Notes under the pieces: generated by a model
The model's input: only the letters and a program-made list of their open reading frames with translations
What the model was told of the DNA's origin: nothing
Databases searched by the model: none
Translations under genes and position numbers: made by a program
Assembly: GCA_964586675.1 (NCBI GenBank)
Contig: CAZPHQ010000008.1
Span: 1 to 64,000, forward strand
DNA: 64,000 bases
From: JADLGH01 sp964586675
Lineage (GTDB): Bacteria > Desulfobacterota_D > UBA1144 > Nemesobacterales > UBA2774
Reading direction: 5' to 3'
Part shown: piece after piece, positions 25,003-34,161 of the stretch
Layout: the number at the start of each line of letters is the position of its first letter
Position numbering within the stretch: position 1 is the first letter of the stretch

Positions 25003-27126
25003 ATGGAGATTAGCAGCCATACATTGATTGTGGTTGTGTTGATTATCAGTGTGATTTCCCTGGCCTTTGCCGGCTATCTTGCCAAGTATGTGCTCGGCAC
25101 TGATACTGGCACCGCCGCGATGAGGGAGATAAGCGACGCAATCAAGGAGGGCGCCGAAGCGTTCCTCAAAAGGCAGTACTCGACGATCATCATGCTCAGC
25201 CTCGCTCTGGCTGTGCTGATGTACGTCGTCTACCGGTTCCTCGCGGGCAATCCGACGCTCGCATGGCAGACGACGGTGGCGTTCCTCTTCGGCGCGGGCT
25301 GTTCAGCGCTCGCCGGCTACATCGGCATGTGGATATCGATAAGGACAAACATCCGTACTGCAAGCGCTGTCAGGTCGAGCCTCGACAAGGCGCTCAGGAT
25401 ATCGTTCAGGGGAGGGGCGGTCTCGGGTATTACGATCGTCGCCATGAGCCTCCTCGGCGTCGGTATCCTCTTCGTCCTCTACGGCGGATACAGTGAAAAT
25501 GAAGAAGTACTCAAAAGAGTGCCGTTCCTCATAGTGGGCTACGGCTTCGGAGCGAGCTTCGTAGCGCTCTTCGCCCAGCTCGGCGGCGGTATTTACACCA
25601 AAGCGGCCGACGTCGGCGCCGACCTCGTCGGCAAGGTCGAAGCCGGTATCCCCGAAGACGACCCGAGAAACCCGGCGGTAATCGCGGACCTCGTCGGCGA
25701 CAACGTCGGCGACTGCGCGGGCCGTGGAGCCGACCTCTTCGAATCGACGGCTGCGGAGAACATCGGCGCCATGATTCTGGGCGTCGCTCTCTTTCCGCAC
25801 TTCGGCATAAAAGGCATACTCTTTCCCCTCGTCGCGAGGGCGTTCGGCCTCATAGCCAGTATGGTCGGCATCGCGATGGTAAAGCTCAATAACGAGAATG
25901 AAGACCCGATGAGCGCGCTCAACCGCGGCTACTACGTCACGAGCTTTCTCGCCGCAGTCGGGTTCTACATCGCGACCTATCTCCTCCTCGACAACAACCT
26001 GTGGCTGTTCGCGGCCGGTGTCATAGGCATCGCGACCAGTATCGCTTTCGTATTCATCACTCAGTACTACACCGAATACAAGTACCGCCCGGTGAAGTTC
26101 ATTGCCGAAGCCTCGCAGACGGGCCCCGCGACGAACATCATCTCCGGTCTCGCAATCGGTCTCGAATGTACGGCGCTACCGGTCCTTGCGATATCGGCGG
26201 CGCTTATCAGCTCCTACTACTGCGGCATATACGGCCTCGCCGAATTCGCCGACATCTCCACGAACAGCGCGGGCCTCTACGGTACGGCTATCGCGACCAT
26301 GGGCATGCTCGGAACGGCGGCCTACATCCTCGCGATGGACACCTTCGGCCCGATAACGGACAACGCCGGCGGCATCGTCGAGATGAGTAAGCAGCCCGAA
26401 GAAATCAGGCACAAGACCGACCAGCTCGACGCCGTGGGCAACACGACCAAGGCCCTCACGAAGGGATACGCCATCGGCTCGGCTGCTCTCGCTGCGTTCC
26501 TCCTCTTCTCGGCCTACATGGACGAGGTAACCCACATCACCGGGAAGCTCTTCAGCACGGTCGACCTGGCCAAGGTGCCGGTATTCGTAGCCGGCCTCCT
26601 GGGCGCGATGCTCATATTCCTCTTCAGCGCGCTCGCGATAAGGGCCGTAGCCCGCGCCGCTTATTACGTCATCAGCGACGTCCGCGCGCAGTTCAAGGAA
26701 AACCCGGGAATCCTCCAGGGCACTTCCAAGCCGGACTACGCACGCTGCGTCGACATCGTAACGAAGGGCGCTCTCAAGGAAATGATTCCCCCGGGCCTTC
26801 TGGCCATAGGCATGCCGATAGCTGTCGGCCTTATATTCAAGCAGTTCGGGCTCGGCGCCGAAACCATCGCGGCGTTCCTGATGGTCGGCACTATAGGCGG
26901 TATCCTGCTTGCAACCTTCATGAACAATGGCGGCGGCGCGTGGGACAACGCCAAGAAGTTCGTCGAGCTCGGCTCCTACGGCGGTAAAGGCTCCGAAACC
27001 CACAAGGCGACGGTCGTCGGCGATACGGTAGGCGACCCGTTCAAGGACACGGCGGGGCCTTCGATTCACGTTCTCATAAAGCTCCTCGCGACTATCACGC
27101 TTGTATTAGCGCCTCTATTCATCTAA
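25003..27126 (+). CDS. hppA: Membrane-bound proton-translocating pyrophosphatase, K+-independent type
   Basis: Couples hydrolysis of pyrophosphate to proton pumping across the inner membrane. The 707-aa protein has about 16 helices and the substrate motif 'D-V-G-A-D-L-V-G-K-V-E' with the following 'D-D-P-R-N-P-A-V-I-A-D-L-V-G-D-N-V-G-D' near residues 204-240, plus a second acidic motif 'D-N-A-G-G-I-V-E-M' near 450. In 'G-N-T-T-K-A' (near 480) the lysine is the residue that marks K+-independent, H+-pumping members; K+-dependent ones have Ala. AAAGGAG lies eight bases before the ATG. It has its own promoter and a long leader. An energy-saving enzyme fitting a low-energy lifestyle. Confidence 0.95.
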   Translation: MEISSHTLIVVVLIISVISLAFAGYLAKYVLGTDTGTAAMREISDAIKEGAEAFLKRQYSTIIMLSLALAVLMYVVYRFLAGNPTLAWQTTVAFLFGAGCSALAGYIGMWISIRTNIRTASAVRSSLDKALRISFRGGAVSGITIVAMSLLGVGILFVLYGGYSENEEVLKRVPFLIVGYGFGASFVALFAQLGGGIYTKAADVGADLVGKVEAGIPEDDPRNPAVIADLVGDNVGDCAGRGADLFESTAAENIGAMILGVALFPHFGIKGILFPLVARAFGLIASMVGIAMVKLNNENEDPMSALNRGYYVTSFLAAVGFYIATYLLLDNNLWLFAAGVIGIATSIAFVFITQYYTEYKYRPVKFIAEASQTGPATNIISGLAIGLECTALPVLAISAALISSYYCGIYGLAEFADISTNSAGLYGTAIATMGMLGTAAYILAMDTFGPITDNAGGIVEMSKQPEEIRHKTDQLDAVGNTTKALTKGYAIGSAALAAFLLFSAYMDEVTHITGKLFSTVDLAKVPVFVAGLLGAMLIFLFSALAIRAVARAAYYVISDVRAQFKENPGILQGTSKPDYARCVDIVTKGALKEMIPPGLLAIGMPIAVGLIFKQFGLGAETIAAFLMVGTIGGILLATFMNNGGGAWDNAKKFVELGSYGGKGSETHKATVVGDTVGDPFKDTAGPSIHVLIKLLATITLVLAPLFI

Positions 27127-27127
27127 A

Positions 27128-27153
27128 CTGCGGATGGTAGTTAACCTCCGCAG
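27128..27153 (+). terminator. Stem-loop between hppA and the permease
   Basis: CTGCGGA (27128-27134) pairs perfectly with TCCGCAG (27147-27153); two further G-C pairs are possible past a bulge. It begins two bases after the hppA stop and ends ten bases before the permease ATG. There is no T run, so it may be a processing or attenuation hairpin rather than a full terminator. Confidence 0.4.
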
Positions 27154-27162
27154 GGCGTGTGA

Positions 27163-28605
27163 ATGTCAGGGAGCCTTTTTAAAAGGAAAAGCATTGACCG
27201 GATAGCAAAAGAAGCGGACGACGAGCAACGCGGACTGAAACGCGTGCTCGGTCCGCTTGATCTGGTCAGCCTCGGCATCGGCATTATCATCGGGGCTGGT
27301 ATCTTCGTCGTAACCGGCCAGGCCGCCGCCCAGTACGCGGGGCCGGCCATTTCCCTTTCATTCGTTCTTTCAGGGATAGGGTGCGTGTTCGCCGGGCTCT
27401 GCTACGCCGAAATGGCGTCGATGATCCCCGTTTCCGGAAGCGCCTACACCTACTCCTACGCCACCATGGGGCAGTTCGTCGCCTGGATCATAGGCTGGGA
27501 CCTCATTCTCGAATACCTCTTCGCCAGCTCCACGGTTTCGGTGGGCTGGTCGGGGTACATGGTGAGCTTTTTAAAGGACTTCGGCGTTATCATTCCCGAG
27601 ATAGTCGCCAAGGCCCCGCTTTCGTTCGACCACATCCACGGCTGGGGCTTTACGGGCGCAGTGTTAAATATCCCGGCCGTATTTGTCGTTCTCGCGGCCA
27701 CCGCTGTTCTCGTCCTCGGCATACGCGAATCGGCGACCGCCAACAGCCTCATAGTCATTCTGAAGCTGGTTGTTCTTATCGTATTCATAGGGGTCGGATT
27801 TTTCTACATCAACAGGGAGAACTGGGAGCCCTTCATACCGCCCAACGAAGGCATGTTCGGGCATTTCGGCTGGAGCGGGATATTGCGCGGGGCAGGGGTG
27901 ATATTCTTCGCATATATAGGCTTCGATGCGGTTTCGACGGCGGCCCAGGAAACGAAAAACCCGCAGAGGAACGTCCCCATCGGCATTCTGGGCTCGCTCT
28001 TCGTGGCCACGCTTCTTTACATCGCCGTGGCCCTCGTGCTGACTGGCGTCGTCAAATACGACATGCTCAACGTCCCCGACCCGATAGCCGTCGCCGTGGA
28101 TTTCATGGGCGAGGAGCTCTACTGGCTCCGCCCGCTCATAAAAATCGGCGCTATCGCGGGGCTGACTTCCGTCGTCATGGTGCTCCTCTTCGGGCAGACG
28201 AGAATATTCTATGCGATGTCGCGGGATAAAATGCTTCCCGAAAGATTCTCCGAAGTTCACACGAAATTCAGAACCCCAGTTTTCGCGACGGCGCTCACGG
28301 GGCTGGTAGCGGCATTCTTCGCGGGCATCTTCCCTATAGGGATACTGGGCGAGCTGGTATCGATAGGAACGCTTCTCGCCTTCGTCATAGTGTGCGCGGG
28401 AGTCCTCGTGCTGAGATACAGGGAACCGGGCCTCAAAAGGCCGTTCAAAGCCCCCCTCTTCCCCTTCGTGCCCATAATGGGAATTCTCGTCAGCCTCGCT
28501 CAGATGGCCGCGCTTCCGATGGATACGTGGCTCCGGCTTATTATCTGGATGGCGGCGGGATTCGTGATCTACTTCCTCTATGCACGAAAGCACGCCGTCG
28601 TCTGA
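27163..28605 (+). CDS. APC family amino acid permease
   Basis: A 480-aa inner-membrane transporter with about 12-14 helices, of the amino acid-polyamine-organocation superfamily and closest by eye to the cationic amino acid transporter/YfnA branch. The N-terminal 'G-I-G-I-I-I-G-A-G-I-F-V-V-T-G' (about 40-54) is the substrate-binding helix-1 motif; 'F-F-A-Y-I-G-F-D-A-V-S-T-A-A-Q-E' near 245-260 and 'N-P-Q-R-N-V-P' follow. It lies 36 bases after hppA with a stem-loop between. The ATG has only a weak AGGG upstream. The transported amino acid is not decidable; proton-driven uptake would fit the neighbouring proton pump. Confidence 0.88.
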   Translation: MSGSLFKRKSIDRIAKEADDEQRGLKRVLGPLDLVSLGIGIIIGAGIFVVTGQAAAQYAGPAISLSFVLSGIGCVFAGLCYAEMASMIPVSGSAYTYSYATMGQFVAWIIGWDLILEYLFASSTVSVGWSGYMVSFLKDFGVIIPEIVAKAPLSFDHIHGWGFTGAVLNIPAVFVVLAATAVLVLGIRESATANSLIVILKLVVLIVFIGVGFFYINRENWEPFIPPNEGMFGHFGWSGILRGAGVIFFAYIGFDAVSTAAQETKNPQRNVPIGILGSLFVATLLYIAVALVLTGVVKYDMLNVPDPIAVAVDFMGEELYWLRPLIKIGAIAGLTSVVMVLLFGQTRIFYAMSRDKMLPERFSEVHTKFRTPVFATALTGLVAAFFAGIFPIGILGELVSIGTLLAFVIVCAGVLVLRYREPGLKRPFKAPLFPFVPIMGILVSLAQMAALPMDTWLRLIIWMAAGFVIYFLYARKHAVV

Positions 28606-28680
28606 ACCGCTCTTCGCAATTACCCCTTCCACCCTTAAAATCCATGTTGTAAATACACCGCCGTGTGTAAACCTATACGC

Positions 28681-29187
28681 ATGATGGATTACGTAGTATT
28701 CGCGGCATACATTCTGGCTGCCCTCATCGGCCTGACGTCGCTCGTGTTCGGCCTCCCCGGCACCTTCATAATACTTGCCGCCTCGCTCCTCTACGGCTGG
28801 TACGGCGGCTTCGAGGAGATCACGGTAAAGACGATAATAATCCTCGTCGTGCTGGTCCTCATCGGCGAGCTCATCGAGTTCCTCCTCGGTGTGGCGGGCG
28901 CCAAGAAATACAAGTCCAGCAACAGGGCCATAGTCGGCTCGATAGCCGGCGCGATTGCCGGCGGCATAATGGGCGCTCCCTTCTTCTTCGGAATAGGGGC
29001 CCTCGTAGGAGCCTTCGCCGGGGCATTCGCGGGGGCAATAGCTGTCGAGCTCCTTCTCGGAAAGAGCCTCGACGAGTCCATACAGTCGGGCTGGGGCGCC
29101 TTCCTCGGCAGGGTCGCGGGCACGATTTCGAAGGGCGCCATAGCCGTCGCGATGGTCGTGATAACCGTGACTGCGGCAGTGCGCTGA
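28681..29187 (+). CDS. DUF456 family membrane protein
   Basis: A 168-aa integral membrane protein with about five hydrophobic segments and many Gly/Ala residues in the middle ('G-S-I-A-G-A-I-A-G-G-I-M-G-A-P-F-F-F-G-I-G'), the hallmark of DUF456. Function unknown. The frame is open from a GTG at 28663; the ATG pair at 28681/28684 gives a start immediately before the first helix and is preferred, though no clear ribosome site is present for either. It follows the permease by 75 bases and could be on the same transcript. Confidence 0.75.
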   Translation: MMDYVVFAAYILAALIGLTSLVFGLPGTFIILAASLLYGWYGGFEEITVKTIIILVVLVLIGELIEFLLGVAGAKKYKSSNRAIVGSIAGAIAGGIMGAPFFFGIGALVGAFAGAFAGAIAVELLLGKSLDESIQSGWGAFLGRVAGTISKGAIAVAMVVITVTAAVR

Positions 29188-29276
29188 TTCCGCCCTCCGT
29201 TTCTCTGCCCGACACCGCTCGCTGTATTCCGCTCAGCTTCCATTTCTTTTCGTGAGGTAGATGTCCCGCGCCGATA

Positions 29277-29285
29277 TGGTAGATT
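29277..29285 (+). promoter_or_regulatory. Extended -10 element before pheS
   Basis: TGG followed by TAGATT (29277-29285). No good -35 box is seen, as expected for an extended -10 promoter. Transcription would begin near 29292, downstream of the longer open-frame start at 29261, which supports the ATG at 29321 as the real pheS start. Confidence 0.4.
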
Positions 29286-29320
29286 ATTGTGATTTTCGAA
29301 GACCCATTTGGAGCAACTTA

Positions 29321-30340
29321 ATGATCGACAAGCTCGACGAACTAAAAAAACAGGCGCGCGAGGAGCTTGGCGCAGTCTCAGACGAGGCCGCGCTCCAGAA
29401 TTTAAAGGCGAGGTTCTTAGGGAAAAAGGGCGTCATAACCGAGATACTGAAGGGTATGAAGGACCTCTCCCCCGAAGAGCGCCCCAGGATGGGGCAGCTC
29501 GTAAACGAGGCGAAAACATTCGTCGAAGAGCTCGTCGAGTCGAGGCTCGATTCCATAAGAGAGGAGAAGAAAAACCGCTCCCTCTTCGAGGAAAGAATAG
29601 ACGTTACGCTCCCCGGAAAGGGCCTCCCCGTCGGCGCGAAACACCCCGTAACGCAGGTCATGGAAGAGGTCGTCTCTATATTCGAGAGGATGGGGTTCGA
29701 GGTCGCCGAGGGCCCCGAGGTCGAAACGGACTACTACAACTTCGAGGCGCTCAACATCCCCAAAAACCATCCTGCGAGGGACATGCAGGACACCTTCTAT
29801 ATATCGGACGACGTCGTCCTCAGGACTCACACCTCCCCCGTCCAGATTCGCGTAATGGAAAAGCTGAAGCCGCCAGTGAAGATCATCGCCCCCGGGAGGG
29901 TCTACAGGAACGACAGCGACGTATCGCACACCCCGATGTTCCACCAGATTGAAGGGCTTCTCGTCGACGAGCATGTAACGTTCGGCGACCTTAAAGGCGT
30001 CCTCACCGAGTTCGTGAGGCTCGTATTCGGCGAGGGTATCGGCGTCAGGTTCCGCCCGAGCTTCTTCCCGTTCACAGAGCCGAGCGCCGAGGTAGATATG
30101 CAATGCATGATATGCGGCGGCAAGGGATGCAGGGTCTGCAAGGACACTGGCTGGCTCGAAATCCTCGGCTGCGGCATGGTCGATCCCGAGGTCTTCAAAA
30201 GCGTCGGCTACGACTCCTCGAAATACTCGGGCTTCGCCTTCGGGATGGGTATCGAGAGGATAACGATGCTCAAGTTCGGCATCAACGATATACGCCTCTT
30301 CTTCGAAAACGACGTCCGTTTCTTAAGGCAGTTCACCTGA
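29321..30340 (+). CDS. pheS: Phenylalanine--tRNA ligase, alpha subunit
   Basis: Catalytic subunit of the class II (alpha-beta)2 PheRS that charges tRNA-Phe. At 339 aa it is standard. The N-terminal coiled coil (1-85) is followed by 'H-P-V-T-Q-V-M-E-E' , motif 2 around 'A-P-G-R-V-Y-R-N-D-S-D-V-S-H-T' near 190-205, 'F-R-P-S-F-F-P-F-T-E-P-S' near 240, and motif 3 'G-F-A-F-G-M-G-I-E-R' near 310. The frame opens at 29261, but GGAG (29310-29313) seven bases before the ATG at 29321 decides the start. pheT, normally next, does not follow: dcd does. pheT must lie outside the window. Confidence 0.95.
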   Translation: MIDKLDELKKQAREELGAVSDEAALQNLKARFLGKKGVITEILKGMKDLSPEERPRMGQLVNEAKTFVEELVESRLDSIREEKKNRSLFEERIDVTLPGKGLPVGAKHPVTQVMEEVVSIFERMGFEVAEGPEVETDYYNFEALNIPKNHPARDMQDTFYISDDVVLRTHTSPVQIRVMEKLKPPVKIIAPGRVYRNDSDVSHTPMFHQIEGLLVDEHVTFGDLKGVLTEFVRLVFGEGIGVRFRPSFFPFTEPSAEVDMQCMICGGKGCRVCKDTGWLEILGCGMVDPEVFKSVGYDSSKYSGFAFGMGIERITMLKFGINDIRLFFENDVRFLRQFT

Positions 30341-30408
30341 CGCGCTCCGGCTCCGCGCACAGTCCCGGCGCCTGATTTCTGGCGCATTCGCCATGCCTCC
30401 AAACGGAA

Positions 30409-30437
30409 TTGAGTAAATCCGCAGCCTGTGGTAGTAT
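30409..30437 (+). promoter_or_regulatory. Promoter of dcd
   Basis: TTGAGT (30409-30414), a 17-base spacer that ends in TGG, and TAGTAT (30432-30437). The extended -10 trinucleotide compensates for the imperfect boxes. The start would be near 30444 with a leader of about 40 bases. Confidence 0.5.
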
Positions 30438-30484
30438 GCTTTCCCTCTGCATTACCGATACCACACAGCGAGGAGTTTTGAGCC

Positions 30485-31039
30485 ATGGGCGTAAAATCCG
30501 ACGGATGGATAAGGAAAATGGCCACGGAGCACGGAATGATCGATCCTTTCGTCGACGGGCAGGTGAGAGACGGGGCGATATCCTACGGCCTCTCCGCTTA
30601 CGGCTACGACATACGCGTGAGCGACGAGTTCAAGGTCTTCACGAACGTTTTCAACTCCGTCGTCGACCCGAAGAACTTCGACGACAAGTCCTTCGTCGAG
30701 ATAAAGGCCGATTACTGCATGATCCCGCCCAACTCTTTCGCGCTGGCGAGAACGGTCGAGTATTTCAGGATACCCCGCAGCACGATAACCCTCTGCGTCG
30801 GGAAGTCCACTTACGCCCGCTGCGGCATAATCGTGAACGTGACACCATTCGAGCCCGAGTGGGAGGGTTTCGTCACGCTCGAAATATCCAATACGACCCC
30901 TCTGCCCGCGAAGATCTACGCGAACGAGGGCATCGCGCAGGTCCTTTTCTTCGAGGCCGACGAGATGTGCGAGGTCTCCTACGCCGACAAAAAGGGCAAG
31001 TACCAGAAGCAGATCGGCATAACTCCGCCGAAGGTTTGA
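30485..31039 (+). CDS. dcd: dCTP deaminase
   Basis: Deaminates dCTP to dUTP for dTMP synthesis. The 184-aa protein shows the trimeric dUTPase-like fold motifs: 'S-Y-G-L-S-A-Y-G-Y-D-I-R' near 35-46, the 'G-K-S-T-Y-A-R-C-G' loop near 106, and the catalytic Glu in 'T-P-F-E-P-E-W-E-G' near 120. Ribosome site GGAG lies nine bases before the ATG. It sits alone between pheS and gyrB with its own promoter. A bifunctional (dUTP-forming and cleaving) activity cannot be excluded by eye. Confidence 0.93.
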   Translation: MGVKSDGWIRKMATEHGMIDPFVDGQVRDGAISYGLSAYGYDIRVSDEFKVFTNVFNSVVDPKNFDDKSFVEIKADYCMIPPNSFALARTVEYFRIPRSTITLCVGKSTYARCGIIVNVTPFEPEWEGFVTLEISNTTPLPAKIYANEGIAQVLFFEADEMCEVSYADKKGKYQKQIGITPPKV

Positions 31040-31148
31040 GCGCTGCCGCCCGAAGCCTCATTTTGGGGCTCCAAAATTGCCTTTGTTGACGGCTGGTTCC
31101 GAGAGCCGGGTTCTGCTGCAGGAATGCGGTAAAACCCCTTGATTTTAT

Positions 31149-31176
31149 TTGCCTTTTTGTCTCCGCATGGTATACT
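31149..31176 (+). promoter_or_regulatory. Extended -10 promoter of gyrB
   Basis: TTGCCT (31149-31154), a 16-base spacer ending in TGG, and TATACT (31171-31176). Expected start near 31183; leader of about 43 bases containing GGAGGT. Confidence 0.6.
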
Positions 31177-31225
31177 ATTTTAGATTTAATTTCCCCCCTC
31201 GTTGATTACTCGGAGGTAGTTAATT

Positions 31226-33694
31226 TTGGAAGTAAAACCAGACTCAGAAAAACAGCCCCGGCCCAAGCAAAACGATACCTACACGGCCGAGCAGATTAAG
31301 GTCCTGCCGGGCCTGGAAGCGGTCAGAAAAAGGCCGGATATGTACATCGGCGACACCAGCACCAGGGGCTTTCACCACCTCGTGTTCGAAGTCCTCGACA
31401 ACAGCGTCGACGAGGCCCTCGCCGGGTACTGCGATAGGATAGTCGTCACGATACACGTCGACGAAAGCGTCACTATAGAGGACAACGGGAGGGGTATACC
31501 CGTCGACAAGCACGCGGAAACCGGCAAGTCCGCCGCCGAGGTCGTCATGACGATGCTCCACGCCGGAGGAAAGTTCGAGGGGAAGGTTTACCAGGTCTCG
31601 GGCGGTCTCCACGGCGTCGGCGTAACAGTCGTGAACGCCCTCTCCGAGTATCTCAACCTCGAGATCAGGAGAGAGGGGAAGGTCTGGTACCAGAAATACG
31701 AGCGGGGCAAGGCCGTCACCGAGCTCAAGGAGTCCGGCACGACGGAAAGGACCGGCACCAAGATAAGGTTCAGGCCCGACCAGACGATCTTCGAAGTCAG
31801 TGAATTCAGCTACGACACGCTGGCGCACAGGATAAGGGAGCTCGCGTTCCTCAACAAGGGCCTCGTCTTCGCGCTGACAGACGAAAGAACGGGCAAGAGC
31901 CAGGAATTCTACTACAAAGGCGGCATAGTAGCCTTCGTCGAGGAGCTCAACAAGAACAAAAAGCCCCTCCATCCCGAGCCGATATACGTAACAGGCGAAA
32001 AGGACGACATCATCGTCGAGGTCGCGCTCCAGTATAACGACAGCTACGCCGAAACGATCTACTCCTACGCAAACAACATCAACAACGTCGAGGGCGGCAC
32101 GCACCTGACAGGCTTCAGGGGCGCTCTCACGAGAACCATAAACAAGTACGCCGAGGACAAGGGCCTCGTCAAGAACGCCAAGGTCTCGCTGAGCGGCGAC
32201 GACGCGAGGGAAGGGCTCACAGCCGTCATAAGCGTGAAGCTCCCCGACCCCAAGTTCGAAGGCCAGACGAAGACCAAGCTCGGGAATACGGACGTAAAGG
32301 GCGTCGTGGAAACCCTTCTCAACGAGAAACTAGGGACGTTCTTCGAGGAGAACCCCTCGGTCGCGAGGAAAATAATCGAAAAAGCCATAGATGCCGCAAG
32401 GGCGCGCGAGGCAGCGCGTAAGGCGAGAGAGCTCACGAGGCGTAAGAGCGCCCTCGAATCGGGTTCGCTCCCCGGAAAGCTGGCCGACTGTCAGGAAAGA
32501 GACCCGTCCCTCTGCGAGCTTTTCATAGTCGAGGGAGAATCCGCGGGCGGCTCGGCGAAGCAGGCGAGGTCGCGCTACAACCAGGCGGTCCTGCCACTAC
32601 GCGGCAAAATCCTCAACGTAGAAAAAGCCCGCTTCGACAAGATGCTCAGCAACGAGGAAATAAGGACGCTGATCACAGTCCTCGGCACCGGCATAGGCAA
32701 CGACGACTTCGACATCGCGAAGCTAAGGTATCACAAAATAATCCTGATGACCGACGCCGACGTAGACGGCTCCCACATCCGGACGCTTCTCCTGACCTTC
32801 TTCTACAGGCAGTTCGGAGCGATCCTCGACCACGGCAATCTCTACGTCGCCCAGCCCCCGCTCTACAGGGTGAAGAAGGGCAAGGACGAAAGATACCTCA
32901 AGGACGATCATCAATACGTAGATTATTTCCTCGAGCACGGAACCGAGGGCGTTGTCCTCAATATCTCCGAGAACGGCAACGGCTCCCGCGAGATAAAGGG
33001 CGCCCGGCTCTTCGAGATAATAAAGAGATCCATAGCCTACGGAAACGCCCTCGAAAGGGTAGGGAAGTGGGGCAGGGATACACGTATCGTGGACGCTTTC
33101 GCCAGCAGGGAGGGCTTCAAAAAGGGCCTTCTCAAGCACGAAAGGGAGTCCGAGCTCGATGCACACCTTCAGGAAATAAAGCAGTGGCTCGAAAAACGCT
33201 ACCCGGAGATAAGCGGGCTCGACTGGCAGCTCCTGGACGACCCCGAGCACGATTCCTCCCGCATATCCTATACATTCAGGGAGAGCGGCAGGAACAGGAC
33301 GACCGTAATCGACTTCGACTTTCTCGACTCCCCGGAATTCGGCGAGATAAAGACAATACACGAGTCCATCAAGGCCGTCGGCGATCCGCCCTACGGCGTC
33401 AGCGACAACGGCAATTCCGTCGACCTTCCGAGCCTCTCGGCTGTCACGGAATACATCCTCTCCCGCGGAAAGAAGGGCATGTCCATTCAGCGCTATAAAG
33501 GACTCGGCGAGATGAACCCGGAGCAGCTCTGGGAGACGACGATGAATCCCGACACGCGTGTCCTGAAGCAGGTCAAGATAGAAGACGCGTTCGAATCCGA
33601 CAAGATCTTCACGATCCTCATGGGCGACGAGGTCGAGCCCAGGAAGGAGTTCATCGAAACGAACGCCCTCAACGTAAGCAACCTGGACGTGTAA
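31226..33694 (+). CDS. gyrB: DNA gyrase subunit B
   Basis: ATPase subunit of gyrase, which supercoils DNA. The 822-aa protein is of the longer Gram-negative type. Visible: the GHKL ATPase 'L-E-V-L-D-N-S-V-D-E-A' near 52, 'G-G-L-H-G-V-G' near 127, the TOPRIM 'E-G-E-S-A-G-G-S-A' near 432 and 'D-A-D-V-D-G-S-H-I' near 510, and the C-terminal 'Y-K-G-L-G-E-M-N'. An extra 150 or so residues between TOPRIM and the tail match the insert seen in proteobacterial GyrB. The start is a TTG, eight bases after GGAGGT (31212-31217). gyrA is not adjacent; a cupin gene begins two bases after the stop. Confidence 0.97.
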   Translation: MEVKPDSEKQPRPKQNDTYTAEQIKVLPGLEAVRKRPDMYIGDTSTRGFHHLVFEVLDNSVDEALAGYCDRIVVTIHVDESVTIEDNGRGIPVDKHAETGKSAAEVVMTMLHAGGKFEGKVYQVSGGLHGVGVTVVNALSEYLNLEIRREGKVWYQKYERGKAVTELKESGTTERTGTKIRFRPDQTIFEVSEFSYDTLAHRIRELAFLNKGLVFALTDERTGKSQEFYYKGGIVAFVEELNKNKKPLHPEPIYVTGEKDDIIVEVALQYNDSYAETIYSYANNINNVEGGTHLTGFRGALTRTINKYAEDKGLVKNAKVSLSGDDAREGLTAVISVKLPDPKFEGQTKTKLGNTDVKGVVETLLNEKLGTFFEENPSVARKIIEKAIDAARAREAARKARELTRRKSALESGSLPGKLADCQERDPSLCELFIVEGESAGGSAKQARSRYNQAVLPLRGKILNVEKARFDKMLSNEEIRTLITVLGTGIGNDDFDIAKLRYHKIILMTDADVDGSHIRTLLLTFFYRQFGAILDHGNLYVAQPPLYRVKKGKDERYLKDDHQYVDYFLEHGTEGVVLNISENGNGSREIKGARLFEIIKRSIAYGNALERVGKWGRDTRIVDAFASREGFKKGLLKHERESELDAHLQEIKQWLEKRYPEISGLDWQLLDDPEHDSSRISYTFRESGRNRTTVIDFDFLDSPEFGEIKTIHESIKAVGDPPYGVSDNGNSVDLPSLSAVTEYILSRGKKGMSIQRYKGLGEMNPEQLWETTMNPDTRVLKQVKIEDAFESDKIFTILMGDEVEPRKEFIETNALNVSNLDV

Positions 33695-33696
33695 CC

Positions 33697-34068
33697 ATGT
33701 CGGCAAAGCCGTCCGTGAAGAAGCTAAGCGATGTGGCAATCGAAAAGGTGAGCGCCGGGACGTCCGTTTCCCGGCAGGTGCTCATCGGCCCCGAGGAGGG
33801 CCCGAATTTCGCCATGAGGCGCTTCATAATGGAGCCCGGCGGCGGTATCCCTGCTCACACGAACACGATAGAGCACGAGCAGTTCGTCCTCAGGGGCAGG
33901 GCGAAAATAGGCATAGGCGACGAAGTCTTCGAGGTCGGCCCGAACGACGTCCTCTACATCCCCGCAGGAGTCCCGCACTGGTACGAAGTCCTCGGCGGCG
34001 AAAGCTTCGAATTCCTCTGCATGGTCCCCAACCTCGACGACAAGATAAGCCTAGTCGAATCCAAATAA
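33697..34068 (+). CDS. Single-domain cupin protein
   Basis: A 123-aa beta-barrel protein. Cupin motif 1 ('P-G-G-G-I-P-A-H' to 'E-H-E-Q-F-V-L-R-G', residues 47-66) offers His54, His60 and Glu61, and motif 2 'P-A-G-V-P-H-W-Y' supplies His94, so a metal site is likely. Such proteins range from sugar isomerases to dioxygenases and regulators; nothing singles one out. The start is two bases after the gyrB stop, so it is expressed with gyrB, which is an accidental-looking partner. Confidence 0.82.
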   Translation: MSAKPSVKKLSDVAIEKVSAGTSVSRQVLIGPEEGPNFAMRRFIMEPGGGIPAHTNTIEHEQFVLRGRAKIGIGDEVFEVGPNDVLYIPAGVPHWYEVLGGESFEFLCMVPNLDDKISLVESK

Positions 34069-34161
34069 TTCCCAGTCCGCGCGTAGAAATTCTCCACGTC
34101 TCTTTTTCTAGTCATTAAGCTGCAAGCCTGAATTGTCCGGAAAGTTATATCTCGAAGGGAA

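Noticed and set aside
24770..25027. Possible small gene in the hppA leader
   Set aside because: TTG start that coincides with the -35 box, no ribosome site, runs into hppA in another frame.
31060..31077. Stem ATTTTGG/CCAAAAT after dcd as a terminator
   Set aside because: AT-rich seven-pair stem without a following U run; too weak to call.
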